Assembly: GCA_026874595.1 (NCBI GenBank)
Contig: CM049313.1
Coordinates: forward strand, 13,639,508 to 13,703,507
Source: Sipunculus nudus
Taxonomy: Eukaryota > Annelida > Sipuncula > Golfingiida > Sipunculidae
Length of the DNA stretch: 64,000 bases
Direction: 5' to 3'
Part shown: positions 10,982-25,900 of the stretch, in pieces
Position numbering within the stretch: the first letter of the stretch is position 1
How the letters are laid out: the number at the start of each line of letters is the position of its first letter
Notes under the pieces: generated by a model
What the model saw: the letters and a program-made list of their open reading frames with translations, nothing else
Told to the model about the DNA's origin: nothing
The model's database searches: none
Translations under genes and position numbers: made by a program

Positions 10982-13900
10982 TTATGGACTAGGACATGAG
11001 TTTTAGCTGCTATACAGGTAGTTGTCTAAGGAATAATCTTTATATTATTCAGATATGCTTCTTTGCTAAACAAATTATGGATACTCCGGCATTTACTTCA
11101 AATTATGTTTATCTGAACCTGTCTCTTGGATAATGTTCATCTAAGGTCACGGTGCTGTTCATTTGTCCTTTTGCTTCTTTCATCCTTTTAAAGGTTGCAT
11201 GGACTCTACATCTGGTAAAGTGTTTTAATTATTTTTATTGTAATCATAAAAGCTGTAATGTTTGATATTCATTGCGACGAGTTGTAAATGATAACATGAT
11301 TACCACATGAAATCTGCTAATGTTGGAGGGTCTCTGTGCATTATGGAATATCTGTCAAATATTAATGTGTTATGAGCACACCTTATTTTAGCCTTATTTT
11401 CTTTGTTATAAATGAAATAAATTACCAGTAACCCTGATGTTCAGGACTGATCTAGCTGTATACGTTGTATAAATATATATGTATTTGCTAGTGTGCGCGT
11501 AAAAATATTGTTACGGAGAGAGAAATAGACGCCCTTTACCGGATTCCGGCTTGAAAGTGAAGAGCTTTCAAAGGTCGACTATTTTTTCTTCAAAATCGGC
11601 AGACTGCTATGGACTCAAAGAAATAAATAATCACAAATCGAATGTGGAAGATGGGGAACAGTTGATTAATTCATATTTTCAATCTAAGTTACTGAACGTA
11701 TTGATACTTATCATGATCTCGGGAGATAATATTCTATGATGAGATGATTTGCACTTTAAAACATTGGTTAATTGATACACGGGCAGACAGAGTAGGTGAC
11801 CTCTACAAAAAGCTAGATATGAAACTGGGCTGAGACCAGGGATTCATTACTGGGTTAAATGAAATATTAGCTAGATCTTGTCAAATATAATGTCTTTAAT
11901 GAAATCTGAGCAAAGTCTTCTTGAATAATTCACGTTTGTTGAAAAACATAAATGTTGGTCCCACTGTAAACCTTGACAAACCATAATAAATGCACCAGTG
12001 GACGAAAGCTGTCCATCAGTCTATCAATGAAATGCAACTTGGGGCGTAAATGTATGAATTTATTCAGATGCGGCAGCCTGGAGACACGTCGGATTGAGGC
12101 CGTTACCTACTGGACACAGACGTACGCTGTAAGTAAAATGTTAAGTAAAGTATAGATGTGATGTGAGTTTTATAAATTTGATATTAGTTTTACGTGCCTA
12201 ATATTCAATTATCCGCAAAGTTAATTCATCAGTTTTGTATTGATGAATTTTACCACATTTTCTTATTTACAAACAACACATATTTTCATGATTGGATTTT
12301 TTTTAACTAATCTGTTTTACTACGCATAAAAAATATATGATTCGGTTGAGTGTATTTACATATTTGCAAATAATAAATGTTCCACACTTCTATTAACTCT
12401 AACAAGCTTTTTTTTGTATTTTCCTCTAATTAACCTGTGTCTGTTCGAAGCAATACCAACAGTGTTTTCCAAGTTAAACTCTGCTTGCAGACACATCATT
12501 ATTAATATTTTCTAATTAGTCTATGTTTTTAGCAAAATAAGTTTATTTTGAGACAAATGTCCGGTAGAGAAGGTCCCACCCCTATCGTTACAATCAGACC
12601 TTTAACAGTTCTAGGTTCATTTATCAATTTGTATTTACCTGTTGATAGCTGGTAATATGGTTAAATATACCAAGGAGAAGGGAGGATTTTCATTTGATTC
12701 ACTTGTTGGAATAAAAAGATTTTCCTGAAACAATAAAGCCAGACGTTGTGAAACAATGGGTCATATATACAGTTCATAGAAACTTTGAAATCAGTTAAAA
12801 AATACGTATATTTTGTATTCAAATACAATATTGCCAGGTTGAGGAAGCAACGCCTCTCAAGAAAAAGGAATGTTTATTTATGATAAATTACATATTTTAT
12901 ATCTTTTGCTAAAAGAAGCTTCACAAACGTTAAACGTAGGATATATAATAATAAATGGGACATGTCTGTGCCTTGCAGAACCTGGAGGCCGAGCTCCGGG
13001 CCGTGGAGAAGAATCATGAGACTTGTAAGAAAAACCTGGTCGTTGAGCGGCAGAATGTGGACGAACTGAAATGGCAGATCCAGAATCTTGAGGATAAGCT
13101 GGAACGGATGGAAAACTTACATCAAGAGGTGAGAGCAGGCCCTACATGTACAAAAACTCGGCACAAAGTAGATCCACATACCTAAACCAAACACCTAGTA
13201 GACCCGTGTCCGTAAACCCGACATTAAGTTCACCCATATACGTGAACCTGACACCTAGAAGACCGATGCACGTAAACCCGACACAAAGTTGACCCTTGTA
13301 CGTAAACCTGACACGAAGTAGTCCCACGTATCAAACCTGACACGAAATAAACCCAAGTAAGTAAACCCGACATGCATTAACCCATGTACGTAATCCCGAC
13401 TAGCAGTAGACCCATGTACGTAAACCAGATACCTAATTGATCCAAATACGAAAACCTGGAATGAAGTAGACCTTGTACGAGAACCTGACACCTATAGTGG
13501 ACCATAAAAGAGAACATGTGTGATGTTTAGGTGTTTCAGGTGACGTAAAAGATAAAGGAGTGAAGGTGTGATGTTTTGACGTTTCAATTGACGACAGAGA
13601 TAAAGGAGTGAAGGTGTGATATTTTGACGTTTCAGTTGACGTCACAGATGAAGATTATAAGTGTGATGTACGGTGTTTCAGGTGACGACGCAGATAAAGG
13701 AAAAATATGAAGCCAAACTGGAAGTAGTCATTCACAAAGCTCAGACTGAGTACGAGGACAAGCTGCGGGAGCTAAGAGAGAAAAGTGAACTCAAGATCAG
13801 GAAGGCCAGGAAGAACATTGAGCTCGTCCTGGAACAGAAGGTCTGTCACGGAGGTTATGTATTTACCTCTGTCTGTCTGCCCCGTGTCTTTAAAGTAAAA

Positions 13901-16900
13901 GAAGTAAGCTCATTTATGAACATTTTACATCGATATTTTGAGAGGAGAGTAACATAGGCGCTTCAAAGGTAAATAAAAAAGTACTTTATGTTGCCTGAGA
14001 TTTTACATCAGACTAAAGAGATTATTATACGGTTGCTGTCCAACAAAATACCATCTGTTTGGTTTTATCTCATTCAGATTTACGGTTTCATGATTCTGTT
14101 ATTTCATTATTATTATGTAAATTCACGCAGACTAAGGTAAACATACAATCAAACTTAGATATTTTATTATTATTTTTAGATCGGATATATTTCATCATAT
14201 GTATTTAAAAAATTTAAACTGTTCAGATATTTTAAAATGGGCAACAAATAGGGAATTTATTTCGCTGCCGAACATTTAAAACCCTAAAATGTATCTTGGT
14301 TTGAAATAAAATCTCCTTTTTACTGTGATTGCTATGATTCAACGGGCTCAGGGACCAGGAGTACTGTATAAATGCATTTGTTTAATTGTGCTAACATTTT
14401 TTTTCAGTCTGCAGCTCACCGATCTTGTATTGAGGGACTGGAGACTGAGCTAGTGGAGTGTCTGTTAAAGTTGAGGGAACAGGAATACTTTATAAATGCC
14501 TTTGATTGACTAGCTTACATTTTGCTTCGGTGTGTAGCTCTCCTGAATCGAATTGAGGGACTTGAGACTGAGCCAGAGGAGTGTCTGTTAAAGTTGAGGG
14601 AACAGGAGTACTGTATAAATGACTTTGATTAAGTGTGCAAACTTTTTGTTTTAGCGTGCTGCCCATCGGGCTCATGTTGAAGGACTAGAGAATGAGCTAG
14701 AGGATTGTCTGTTAAAGCTGAGGGACCAGGAGTGCTGTAACCTTCATCTGGAGGGTGAACTGTCAACGTACAGGGCGCTGCTGGAATCTGAGGAATCTAG
14801 GTATTTATGCAAAACCCAATGGTTTAACTCTCATTGAACAGATGACGTGACACTTAATTATCCTTTTTGAATATATCAGCATATATTTGCATGGTGATAG
14901 AATACATCTTAAAAATAAATATTGTAAAACCAACAAACAGCATTATCCCATGTGAGTAACTAAGCACACAATGAAACATGTAACATTATTTGTCACAGAA
15001 AAATATATGTTCATTACATTACTTAGAAAACAAACATGAATCAAAACATTACTATTGGAGCAGAAAACACGCACACACATATATATATATATGTAGAAAT
15101 CTGATCTTTATATTTGCATGTCCTTTGCAGAAAATGGTTTCATAGAACTAAATCATTTTAACTCAGCTGACGTTAAGTCATTTGAGCTATAGTGATCACC
15201 CTTTGTCCGGCGTCCACCCGGTTGTCCGGCCGTCCGAAGCACAGGTTATATTCTATGCGCTATGTGCCAAAAAATATGAATTTGAGCATACAGACAGACA
15301 AGGTACAAATTGTATCTATTTTTCTTTGAACCTTATATTAAAAAGTCTACGGATGTCTTTGGCAAGTTTTCTTTGAATCCTGAAATAAGGTGACTTTATT
15401 CTTAAAATAAATGTCAAATACAGTCCGATGGGGCAAAAATCGTACCCTTAAGCCATTAAATGTTCCAACACAACATCCAGGGAGATCCGTCTGAAAACCT
15501 GCATATGACGGCCAAAAACATGATTTGAGTACCTTTAACGTCATATTGGTACAAATTGATTGCATTAGGCTTAGGTCCTGGGCAAATCTCCTTTAAAAAT
15601 TAAAATCAGGTCATGGTGACCTATATTCTGCAAGCTACCGTCCAGAAGCATGATTTTGAGCAATCTGACAGGGCACAAATTGTATCCATTAGCTCATGAC
15701 TCTTTTAACATGACATTCAGTTAAGTCCTTGGCAATTCCCCTTTGAAAAAATGAAATGGGGTCATGGTGACCTATATTCTGCGAGCTATGGACTAGAAAC
15801 ATTATTTTGAGCACCCAGACACACAGGGTACAATTTATATCCATTTCCTTGGAGCTCTCCTTTGTGAAATCCAGGGGTTCCTGGCCAGGTCTCCTATGAA
15901 TCCTTAAATATTTATTTTCTGTTCATCTTTTCAACATAGTAACATAAGCCATTGGCTATGCTCACAGACAGTATATAACATTAATAAAAGAAATGAGCAC
16001 CGAGTCAAATTAAGCTGAGCGTCATGGCCCATGGGCCACTTGTGTGTTTTTTTTTAATTCAGATTGAAATACTTGGAGTATCGAGTGAGCGGTAGTTCTA
16101 GCAGAGAGATCACAAATGGTCGAGGAAATGTCTCTGTAGAAGTGGATACCAGCGGAAAATATATCAAACTTTACAACAGGACAGACGAGGTAAAATTATA
16201 AAAAAAACTTTACAAGACAGATGTTGAAAATATATGTCGTACTTCACAACATGACAAAGAAGCTTAAAAGTGAGAAATGTGAAACTGGGTCTCTCTTTGC
16301 AAAAAGTTAAAAGACGAGGTACAAATATGAAAACTTTACAACGAGACAGATGAGGTTAAAATATTAAATAATATAAAATAAAAAATAAAACCTAAAAAAC
16401 AATAAAAACGAGGGAAAAACCAATCTAACTATACAAAATGATAGACGAGGTAAACACATGTCAATCTCAACAACAAAACAGACGAAGCATAATTATGAAA
16501 AACTTACAAGGTCAAAATATGTCCAACTTTACTACAAGAGAGATGAGGTTAAAATACGTCAAACTTTACAACAAGACAGATGAGGTAAAGTATAAACAAT
16601 TTTACAAGACAGACGAGGTAACATTATATCAAATTTTACAACAAGACAGGCGAAGGTAAAACGAGCAACTTTGACGTCTCTCATGTTGTAAAATGCAAAA
16701 CTTAATAACAGGAAAGACCAGATAAATATTTGAAAAATATTACAACAAGACAGGCGAAGTATAAAATACGTCATATTTACAACAAGTCAAACTAGACACA
16801 AAATATATCAAACTTTACAACAAGAGAGTCGAGGGTATATATGTCAAACTTAACAACATGACAGACGATGTAAATCTAAGTGTCTCATTGGATCAAGACG

Positions 16901-19900
16901 AGATATAAAATGCATCATAATTACAACTAGTTAAACTTGGCTTAATATATGTCAAACTTTACAACAATACAAACGAGGTAAAAATCAATCAAACTTTACA
17001 ACATGACAGACGAGATATATCTAAGTGTCTTTTTGGACTAAGACGAGATATAAAATGCATCATATTTACAACCAGTCAAACTTGGCACAAAATATGTCAA
17101 ACTTTACAACAATACAAACGAGGTAAAATCAATCAAACTTTACAACATGACAGACGAGGTATATCTAAGTGTCTCTTTGGACTAAGACGAGATATAAAAT
17201 GCATTATATTTACAACCAGTCAAACTTGGCACAAAGTATGTCAAACTTTATAACAATACAAACGAGGTAAAATCAATCAAACTATACAACATGGCAGACG
17301 AGGTAAATACATGTCAATCTTAACATCAAAACAGACGAAGTATTATTATGAAAAAAACTAACAAGGCAGGTGAGGTTGAAATATGTCAAACATACAACAC
17401 GACAGGTGAGGTTAAAATCTGTCAAACTTTACAACAAGTCAGATGAGGTTAAAATATGTCAAATTTTACAACAAAACAGATGAGATAAAGTATAAACAAC
17501 TTTACAAGACAGACGAAGTAACATTATTTCAAATTTTACAACATGACAAAATTACAAACGTCAAACTTTAACTTCGTCTATCATTTTGTAAAATGTCAAT
17601 CTTAATAAAAGGACCGACCAGGAAATAAATATGGGAAACGTTTCAATAAGACAGACGAAGTATACGTCATATTTACAACAAGTGAAACAAGATACAAAAT
17701 ATATCAAACTTTACAACAGGACAGACGAGGAAAATATCTGTCAGACTTTACAACATAACAGACGAGGTAAACCTAGGTGTCTCTTTGGAAAAAGATGAGG
17801 TATAAAATGCATCATATTAACAACTAGTCAAACTTGGCACAAAATATGTCAAACTTTACAACAATACAAACGAAGTTAAAATCAATCAAACTATAAATCA
17901 GGTCAGAATAGGTAAATACATGCCAATCTTAACAACAAGACAGACGAAGTATTATTATGGAAAACTTACAAGACAGATGAGGTTAAAAGATGTCAAACTT
18001 TACAACAAGACAGATGAGGTTAAAATATGTCAAAATTTACAACAAAACAGATGAGGTTAAAATGTGTCAAACTTTACAACAAGACAGATGAGTGTAGTAT
18101 AAACAACTTTACAAGACAGACGAGGTATCATTATATCAAATTTTATAACATGACAGACGAAGTTTAAAATGTTAAACTACTTGTCAAACTTTACAACATG
18201 ACAGACGATGTGAACCTAGGTGTCCCTTTGGAATAAGACGAGATATAAATTACGTCATATTTACAACAAGTTAAACTAGGTACAAACTTTACAACAAGAC
18301 AGACGAGGTACAAAATACATACTTACAAAAAATAAGATGAAGTACCATATAAAAAATATTAAACTGAACAACAAGACAAAATGTATACATGTCTTTTTAT
18401 ATACCCTGTTAAATGTGAATTTTCCTAAGACTGCTTTTTTAGCTCAGCTGACTTTCAGTCATGCTGAGCTATAGCGATCACTCTTTGTCCGTCGTCCGTC
18501 TGTCCGTCTGTCTGTCCGTCTGTCCGTCTGTCCGTTAACCTGGCACAAATCGTAACCGCTGGACTTAGAATCTTGTAACTTTACATTCTGAGAGGTCAAT
18601 GAAAAATCTCCTTGGAAACCAGAAATTAGGTCTCTGTTACCCATATCCTTCGAGCTATTGGGCCCCAATGTACCCCCCAGAATAGTCAAAATTTTCATAC
18701 AAAAACTTTAATATCTCATTAACTACATCACTGATGGTCATGATTTTTGGCATACATATTTATCATGAGATGTTTCATCAGTTCCTGCAGATTGGTGGCG
18801 CCACCTGTTTTTTTTTAGATTTTTTACGAATTTTTTCTCTATTTTTGAGACCTTTAAAAATGTGAACAACTGTTAACAGGGCACAAATCGTAAAGACTGG
18901 ACGTAGAATCTTCATTCTTGACACAGTGAGAGACCTATGAAAAGTCTCCATGGAAACCAGAAATTAGGTCTCTGTTACCCAAATCCTTTGAGCTATGGGG
19001 CCCAAAAGTACCCCCCAGAATAGTGAAAAATTTCATACAAAAACTTCAATATCTCATTAACTACATCACTGATGGTCATGATTTTTGGCATACATATTGA
19101 TCATGAGATGTTTCATCAGTTTCTGCAGACTGGTGGCGCCACCTGTATTTTTCGATTATTTACGAATTGTTTTCTCTGTTTTTGAGGTCTTTAAAAATGT
19201 GGACATCTGTTAACAGGGCACAAATCGTTAAGACTGGACCTAGAAGCTTTATTCTTGATATTCTGAGAGACCTATGAAAAGTCTCCATGGAAACCTGAAA
19301 TAAGGTCTCCGTTACCCATATCATTTGAGCTGTGGGGCTCCCAATTACACCCCAGAATATCGGAAAATTTGATTTAAAAAAACTGCAACATCTCAATAAC
19401 TACAATATAGATGGTCATGATTTTTGGCATACATATTGATCAAGAGGTGTTCCATCATTTCCTGCAGACTGGTGGCGCCACCTGTATTTTTTCAAATTTT
19501 TACAATTTTTTTTTTCTCTATTTATGAGACTTTTAAGGATGTAGTTATCTGTCAACAAGGTACAAATTGTAATGACTTGACCTAGAATCTTTATTCTTGA
19601 CACACAGGGAGACCCATGAAAAGTCTCCATGGACACCTGAAATTAGGTCTCTGTTACCCATATCCTTAGAGCTATGGCACTCCAAATTACAGCTCGGAAT
19701 AATGGAACATTTGATACATAAGCTGAAGTATCTGAACAACTAATGCAGAGATCACCATAATTGTTTGCATGGATATTGATCATGGAGTGTTTCATCAGTT
19801 TTTAGCTCAGCTGACTGTAAGTCATCTGAGCTATAGCGATCACTCTTTGTCCGTCGTCCGTCCGTCGTGCCGTCCGTCTGTCCGTCTGTCTGTCCGTCTG

Positions 19901-22900
19901 TCCGTTAACCTGGCACAAATCGTAACCGCTGGACCTAGAATCTTGTAACTTGACATTTTGAGAGGTCCATGAAAAATCTCCTTGGAAACCAGAATCAGGT
20001 CTCTGTTACCCATATCCTTCAAGCTATGGGGCCCCAAAGTACCCCCCAGAATAGTAAAAAATTTCATACAAAATCTTCAATATCTCATTAACTACAACAC
20101 TGATGGTCATGATTTTTGGCATACATATTGATCATGAGATGTTCCATTAGTTCCTGCAGACTGGCGGCGCCACCTGTATTTTTCGATTTTTTACGAATTT
20201 TTTTCTCTATTTTTGAGACCTTTAAAAATGTGGACATCTGTTAACAGGGCACAAATCGTAAAGACTGGACCTAGAATCTTCATTCCTGACATTCTGAGAG
20301 ACCTATGAAAAGTCTCCATGGAAACTAGAAATTAGGTCTCTATTACCCATATCCTTCAAGCTATGGGGCCCCAAAGTACTCCCAAGAATAGTGAAAAATT
20401 TCATACAAAAACTTCAATATCTCATTAACTACATCACTGAGGGTCATGATTTTTGGCATACATATTAATCATGTTATGTTTCATCAGTTTCTGCAGACTG
20501 GTGGCGCAACCTATATTTTTCGATTTTTTACGATTTTTTTCTCTATTTTTGAGACCTTTAAAAATGTGGACATCTGTTAACAGGGCACAAATCGTTAAGA
20601 CTGGATCTAGAAGCTTTATTCTTGATATTCTGAGAGACCTATGAAAAGTCTCCATGGAAACCAGAAATTAGGTCTCTGTTACCCAAATCCTTTGAGCTAT
20701 GAGGCCCCAAAGTACCCCCCAGAATAGTGAAAAATTTCATACAAAAACTTCAATATCTCATTAACTACATCACTGATGGTCATGATTTTTGGCATACATA
20801 TTAATCATGAGATGTTTCATCAGTTTCTGCAGACTGCGGACGCCATCTGTATTTTTTCGATTTTTTACGATTTTTTTCTCTATTTATGAGACCTTAAAAG
20901 ATGCAGTCATCTGTTAACAGGGCACAAATCATAACAACTGGACCTAGAATCTTCATTTTTGACATTGGGGGAGGCCCATGAAAAGTCTCCTTGGAAACCT
21001 GGAATTAGGTCTCTGTTACCCAGATTCTTCAAGCTATGGGGCTCTGAAGTACCCCCGCTGAATAATGAAAATTTGATACAAAAACTGAAATATCTGAACA
21101 ACTAATGCATTGATTACCATGGTTCTTTGCATGGATATTGATCATGGAGTGTTTCATAGGTTTCTGCAGACTGGTGGCGCCACCTGTATTTTTCGATTCT
21201 TTACAAATTTTTTTCACTATTTTTGAGACCTTTAAAGATATGAACATCTGTTAACAGGGCACAAATCATAACAACTGGACCTAGAATCTTCATTCTTGAC
21301 ACACTGGGAGACCCATGAAAAGTCTCCATGGAAACCTGAAATTAGGTCTCTGTTACCCATATCCTTCATGCTGTATGGCCCCAAAGTACCCCCCAGAATA
21401 GTAAAAAATTTCATACAAAGAGATCATGAGATGTTTCATCAGTTTCTGCAGACTCCCTAGAAACCTGGAATTAGGTCTCTGTTACCTATATTCTTCAAGC
21501 TATGGGGCTTGTTACACATTTTTACATTTTTTTCTATTTTTAAGACCTTTAAGGATGTGGTTATGTGTCAACAGGGTACAAATTGTAACAACTGGACCTA
21601 GAATCTTCATTCTTGTCATGCAAGGAGGCCCATGAAAAGTGTCTGTGGAAACCTTAAATTAGTTCTCTGTTTCCCATATCCTTCAAGCTATAGGACTCCG
21701 AAGTATCCCTCAGAATAATGGACAATTTGATACAAAAGCTGAAGTTTCTGACCAACTAATGCAGAGGTCACCATGATTCTTTACATGCATATTGATTATG
21801 GAGTGTTTTATCAGTTTCTTCAGACTTATGGTGCAACCTATATTTTATTAAATTTTTTTGAATTTTTTTCTCTATTTTTGAGACCTTTAAGGATGCTGTC
21901 ATCTGTTAACATGGCACAAATTGTAACAACTGGACCTAGAATCTTCATTCTTGTCATGCAAGGAGGCCCGTGAGAGTGTCTTTGGAAATCTGAAATTAGG
22001 TCTCTGTTACCCATATCCTTCACGCTATAGGACTCCGAAGTATCCCTCAGAATAATGGAAAATTTGATTCAAAAGCTGAAGTATCTGAACAATTAATGCA
22101 GAAATCACTATGATTCTTTGCATGGATGTTGACCATTAAGTGTTTTTATTAGTTTCTGCAGACTGGTGGAACAACCTGTATTTTTTTTAAAGTTTACGCA
22201 TTTTTTCCCATATTTTGAGATATATAAATTCAGATACAATCTTGGCTTATTCTTTAATCTGTTTGATGCTTCAGTTGAATGGGTATATACTACCATTCAG
22301 ATGATAAAATTTCCTTTTGCAAATCTCTTCCCAGTCAGCTGAGCGTCATGACCCATGGGTCACTTGTTTAATGATATTGCAAATATAAGAAATGCTTTTC
22401 AATCCAACGATATTTTACCCCTCTCCTGTGAACCTTTTTTCTGGACGGTGAAAATGTCGATTATACAACCAGTGAACATGACATTCAAATTTTATTTGTT
22501 TTTTATAATTTTATCTCATACAGGCGCTGGCTATAGGAGGCTGGCAGTTGAAACACCAGGCCGGAAACAAGGAGGAGATGTTGTACAGATTCGAGGGGAA
22601 CTTGCAGCTCCTGCCCAGAGCCACTATTACCGTGAGTGATGTACCAATACCTGACCATCATCCATATCTGTCATCCATGTTGGCCTTTCTACTGTCTATA
22701 TGTAAGTCCGAGTAAAAGATATCTGATAGGTTTTCATGGAGGTCTAAGTATTTTATTCAAATGAAGGATAACATTTTGTAATAAATGTATAAATTTCCAC
22801 AAGAGAGTATTTGCAATGGAAACTGACATATATCGGAACTGTTTTGTTATAATTGTTTCAATGGCCAGATGTCTTTGAGGCATAGTATTTAGTTAAACTT

Positions 22901-25900
22901 TTGAGGTGAATAAACACCAGGCGTCATCAGAGGTAGAGGATCTGTGCACTAGTGCTGTCTTTTAGATTTGAGTTTCCTCTGACAGCTTGATCTATTTTGT
23001 CATTCGGTTTTAGAAAATTAATTATTGATGCTCGTTATTCAATGTGCATTATTATTACAAAATATGTAATTGCTGATGCAAATAAAAACCTATAAAAATG
23101 TCTATGCCAAACAATACGTTTTATTAAGGGTATCTTACTTTTGCTGCAACACTTTAGTTAAAACTGTATGCAAAAAAATTAAGATCCCTTTATCGCATCG
23201 TCTTATTAATAATTGATCACACTTATGAATGCAGTTTTCCTGATTCAATTATGTTTTTAATATTCTAATTAATATTTCATTTTTCTTTGAATTTCCGGAA
23301 AGTATAAAAGTATAAAGACAGAAATTGCACTTTATTATTTGTAATGTACATTTAGGTGTGGAGCTCTGACTCTGGACAAGTCCATAACCCGCCAGTTAAC
23401 GTGGTCATGATGAACCAGTCATGGGACACCGATGGTGACCTGAAGACAAGTCTGTTGAATGAAGACGGGGAGGTGAGAGTCGTAAACATATAAAATCAAA
23501 ATTCATGTATTAACATGATAAAAAAAGTAAATAGATTTAGTGAATTAAGAGTATACTAAACGTTTCAATGTTTCCACATCATGTTTTAAAACAATCAAGC
23601 AACTAGACAATAAAATTACACCTAATGAAAATGAAAACTTCCGTTTCACTTGAGGTGGGTTGGGTGCTAGTATTCATGGCTGAGGGGCTGAGGGGACATT
23701 TGGGTAGTCATTGCAGCAGGGTAGAAAAGACATTTGAGTAGTCATGGCAGCAGGGTGGAATTGATATTGGGATTAGTCATAGCAGCGTGGTCGTGGTCAC
23801 TGCGATTTAGTCATAGTAAAGGAGTAGTAGGGACAGCGTGGTAGTCACGGCAGCAGGGTAGAAGTGATATTGGGGTAGTCATGGCGGCGTGACCTTGGTC
23901 AATTCATGATAAACCCGTGTTATGAAGTACCTTATTATGATACCCGTCCAAGAAGACCCGAGACTTGTGCTATAAATACACAAATGCTAGTATGGGGATT
24001 AAAACACGTGTTTATGGTAATTTCAAGAGACTGGTCACGATAACGGGGTAGTCGTAATAACTGGGTGTAGTCATATCGTGGTGATATCGGGGTGGTCATG
24101 ATAGCGGAGTGGTCATGATAGCAGCTTGACCGGGAGAATAGGATGGTGGTCGTGACATTGGGGTAGTGGTGATGGCGGGATGGTGATGACATTGGGGTGA
24201 TGGTGAAAGCGGGGTTGTTATGACAGTGGGGTGGTGATTGCCGTGTGAGGGTGATAGTGGGTTGGTTGTGCCATCGGGGTGTTTGCGATAGCGGGGTAGT
24301 TGGAATAGCAAGGTTGCGGTAACAGCAGGATGGAGGTGACCGTGGGGTGGTGGTAAGGGGGAGGGGGGGGGGGGGGTTGTGTGGAAGTCACACAGAGGTT
24401 ATCAGGATAGCGGGATGGTCGTGATAGCGTTTTGGTGGTAATAGCAGGATGTTTGTAATAAGGGGGGGGGGGGGTGACATTTGGATGGTGGTGACAGTTG
24501 GGTGGTGGTGAAAGCAGAGTGATATGGTGACACTTGGGTGGTGGTGACACCTTGGTAGTGGTGATAGCAGGGTTGTGGTAACAGCGGGTTGGTCTTAATA
24601 GTCGGATGTTGGTAACAGCGGGTTGGAGATGTCAATGAGGTGATGCTGGCTGGTATGACTGTGGTGTAGCGACAAGTGGTGAAAGTGTGGTGGTGGTGAG
24701 AGTTCGGTGGTGTTGACAGTTGGGTGTTGTTGATAGCGGGTTGGTGGTGGTAATGGGCTGGAGGTAACACAGTGGTTATTAGGATGGCGGGTTTGTAGTG
24801 ACAGTGGGGTGGTGTTGATAGCGGGGTGGTTGGAATACCGGGGAATTTGAAATAACGGGGTGGTGGTGATAGCGGGGCGGTGACAGGGGGGTTGTGGCGA
24901 TTTCGGGGAGGTGGGAATATCAGGGTGGTTGTGATAGTGGGTCATGATGAGAGTGGCTAGTGGTGATAGCTGGGTTCATTGTATTTACTTATTTTATTTA
25001 TTATTTTTGCAGCTGGTGACATACACGGCAAAAGCTGCAGGCTACGTGCAAACTGAACAAAGCCTCACTTCCTCTGGTCTTGCACAGTTTGATGAAGTGT
25101 CAGGTAAATATATAAAACATATTTCTTGCCTTCTTGTTAGGATTACAGCCGGGCGCGGCCATTTTGTGTCACCGCTAGGCAAGACAGGGTAAAAGAGCTT
25201 ACCTGTAGCCGTTAAAATTTCTTACGTCAATGTGAGCCAATTTGCACAACTTAGAAATAAAAATGAGATTCTGAAAAGGGTGAAACCCACAAAAAGACCT
25301 TATTATCCCCCGGCAACGAAGCGGTAGGAGTGTTTATTGTAACGCTTCCTTTCGTGTCGGTGCTTAGACCAAAACCTTTCATCTTTCATCACATATACTT
25401 AAAGTGGAAGAACCCTATCCACTTTGAGGTCATGGGGTGAAAGGTCAACGTCAGGCCCTTCTGATTTTTACACTTTTTACTTTTAAATTTGCTCCCTTCG
25501 AGTCGATGTTCCGCTTTGCGCCGCAAAAAGGTAACAACCTTTATCGGCACATTCAATGTTAGCACTAGTCCTTTAGCCAGGGATGTTGGTAAGCACGCGT
25601 ATGATTCTCTGCCTACAGGTAAGACTGCTACTGCATCCAGAGGCTGGAATTAGGATAACATAACTAACAAAGGGGTGCTATTACACGTGCTCGAATGAAG
25701 CTTAATGTTTCAATTGGACCATTAATGATATGTGTTAGTTTGTTTATTACCTGACTGACGGTGACGTGCGGGGCATAAAGTTTTGGTATAGTATTAACAA
25801 CCTTTCCAAATTCGGGCCGTCCTTTTGTCCATTTGGTGATTTAAAACTTAATTTGCTGTGTTGTTTAGCTTTATTTGTGGGAAACATCCTACAAACCTAC

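Noticed and set aside
13129-13500. Intron 3 minisatellite as another exon-edge array
   Set aside because: It starts close to the exon 3 donor, but I could not match the unit to exon 3 bases.
24096-24945. Series of His/Pro/Thr-rich frames on the minus strand
   Set aside because: Produced by the G-rich minisatellite in filament intron 8; no non-repetitive coding sequence and several overlapping frames.
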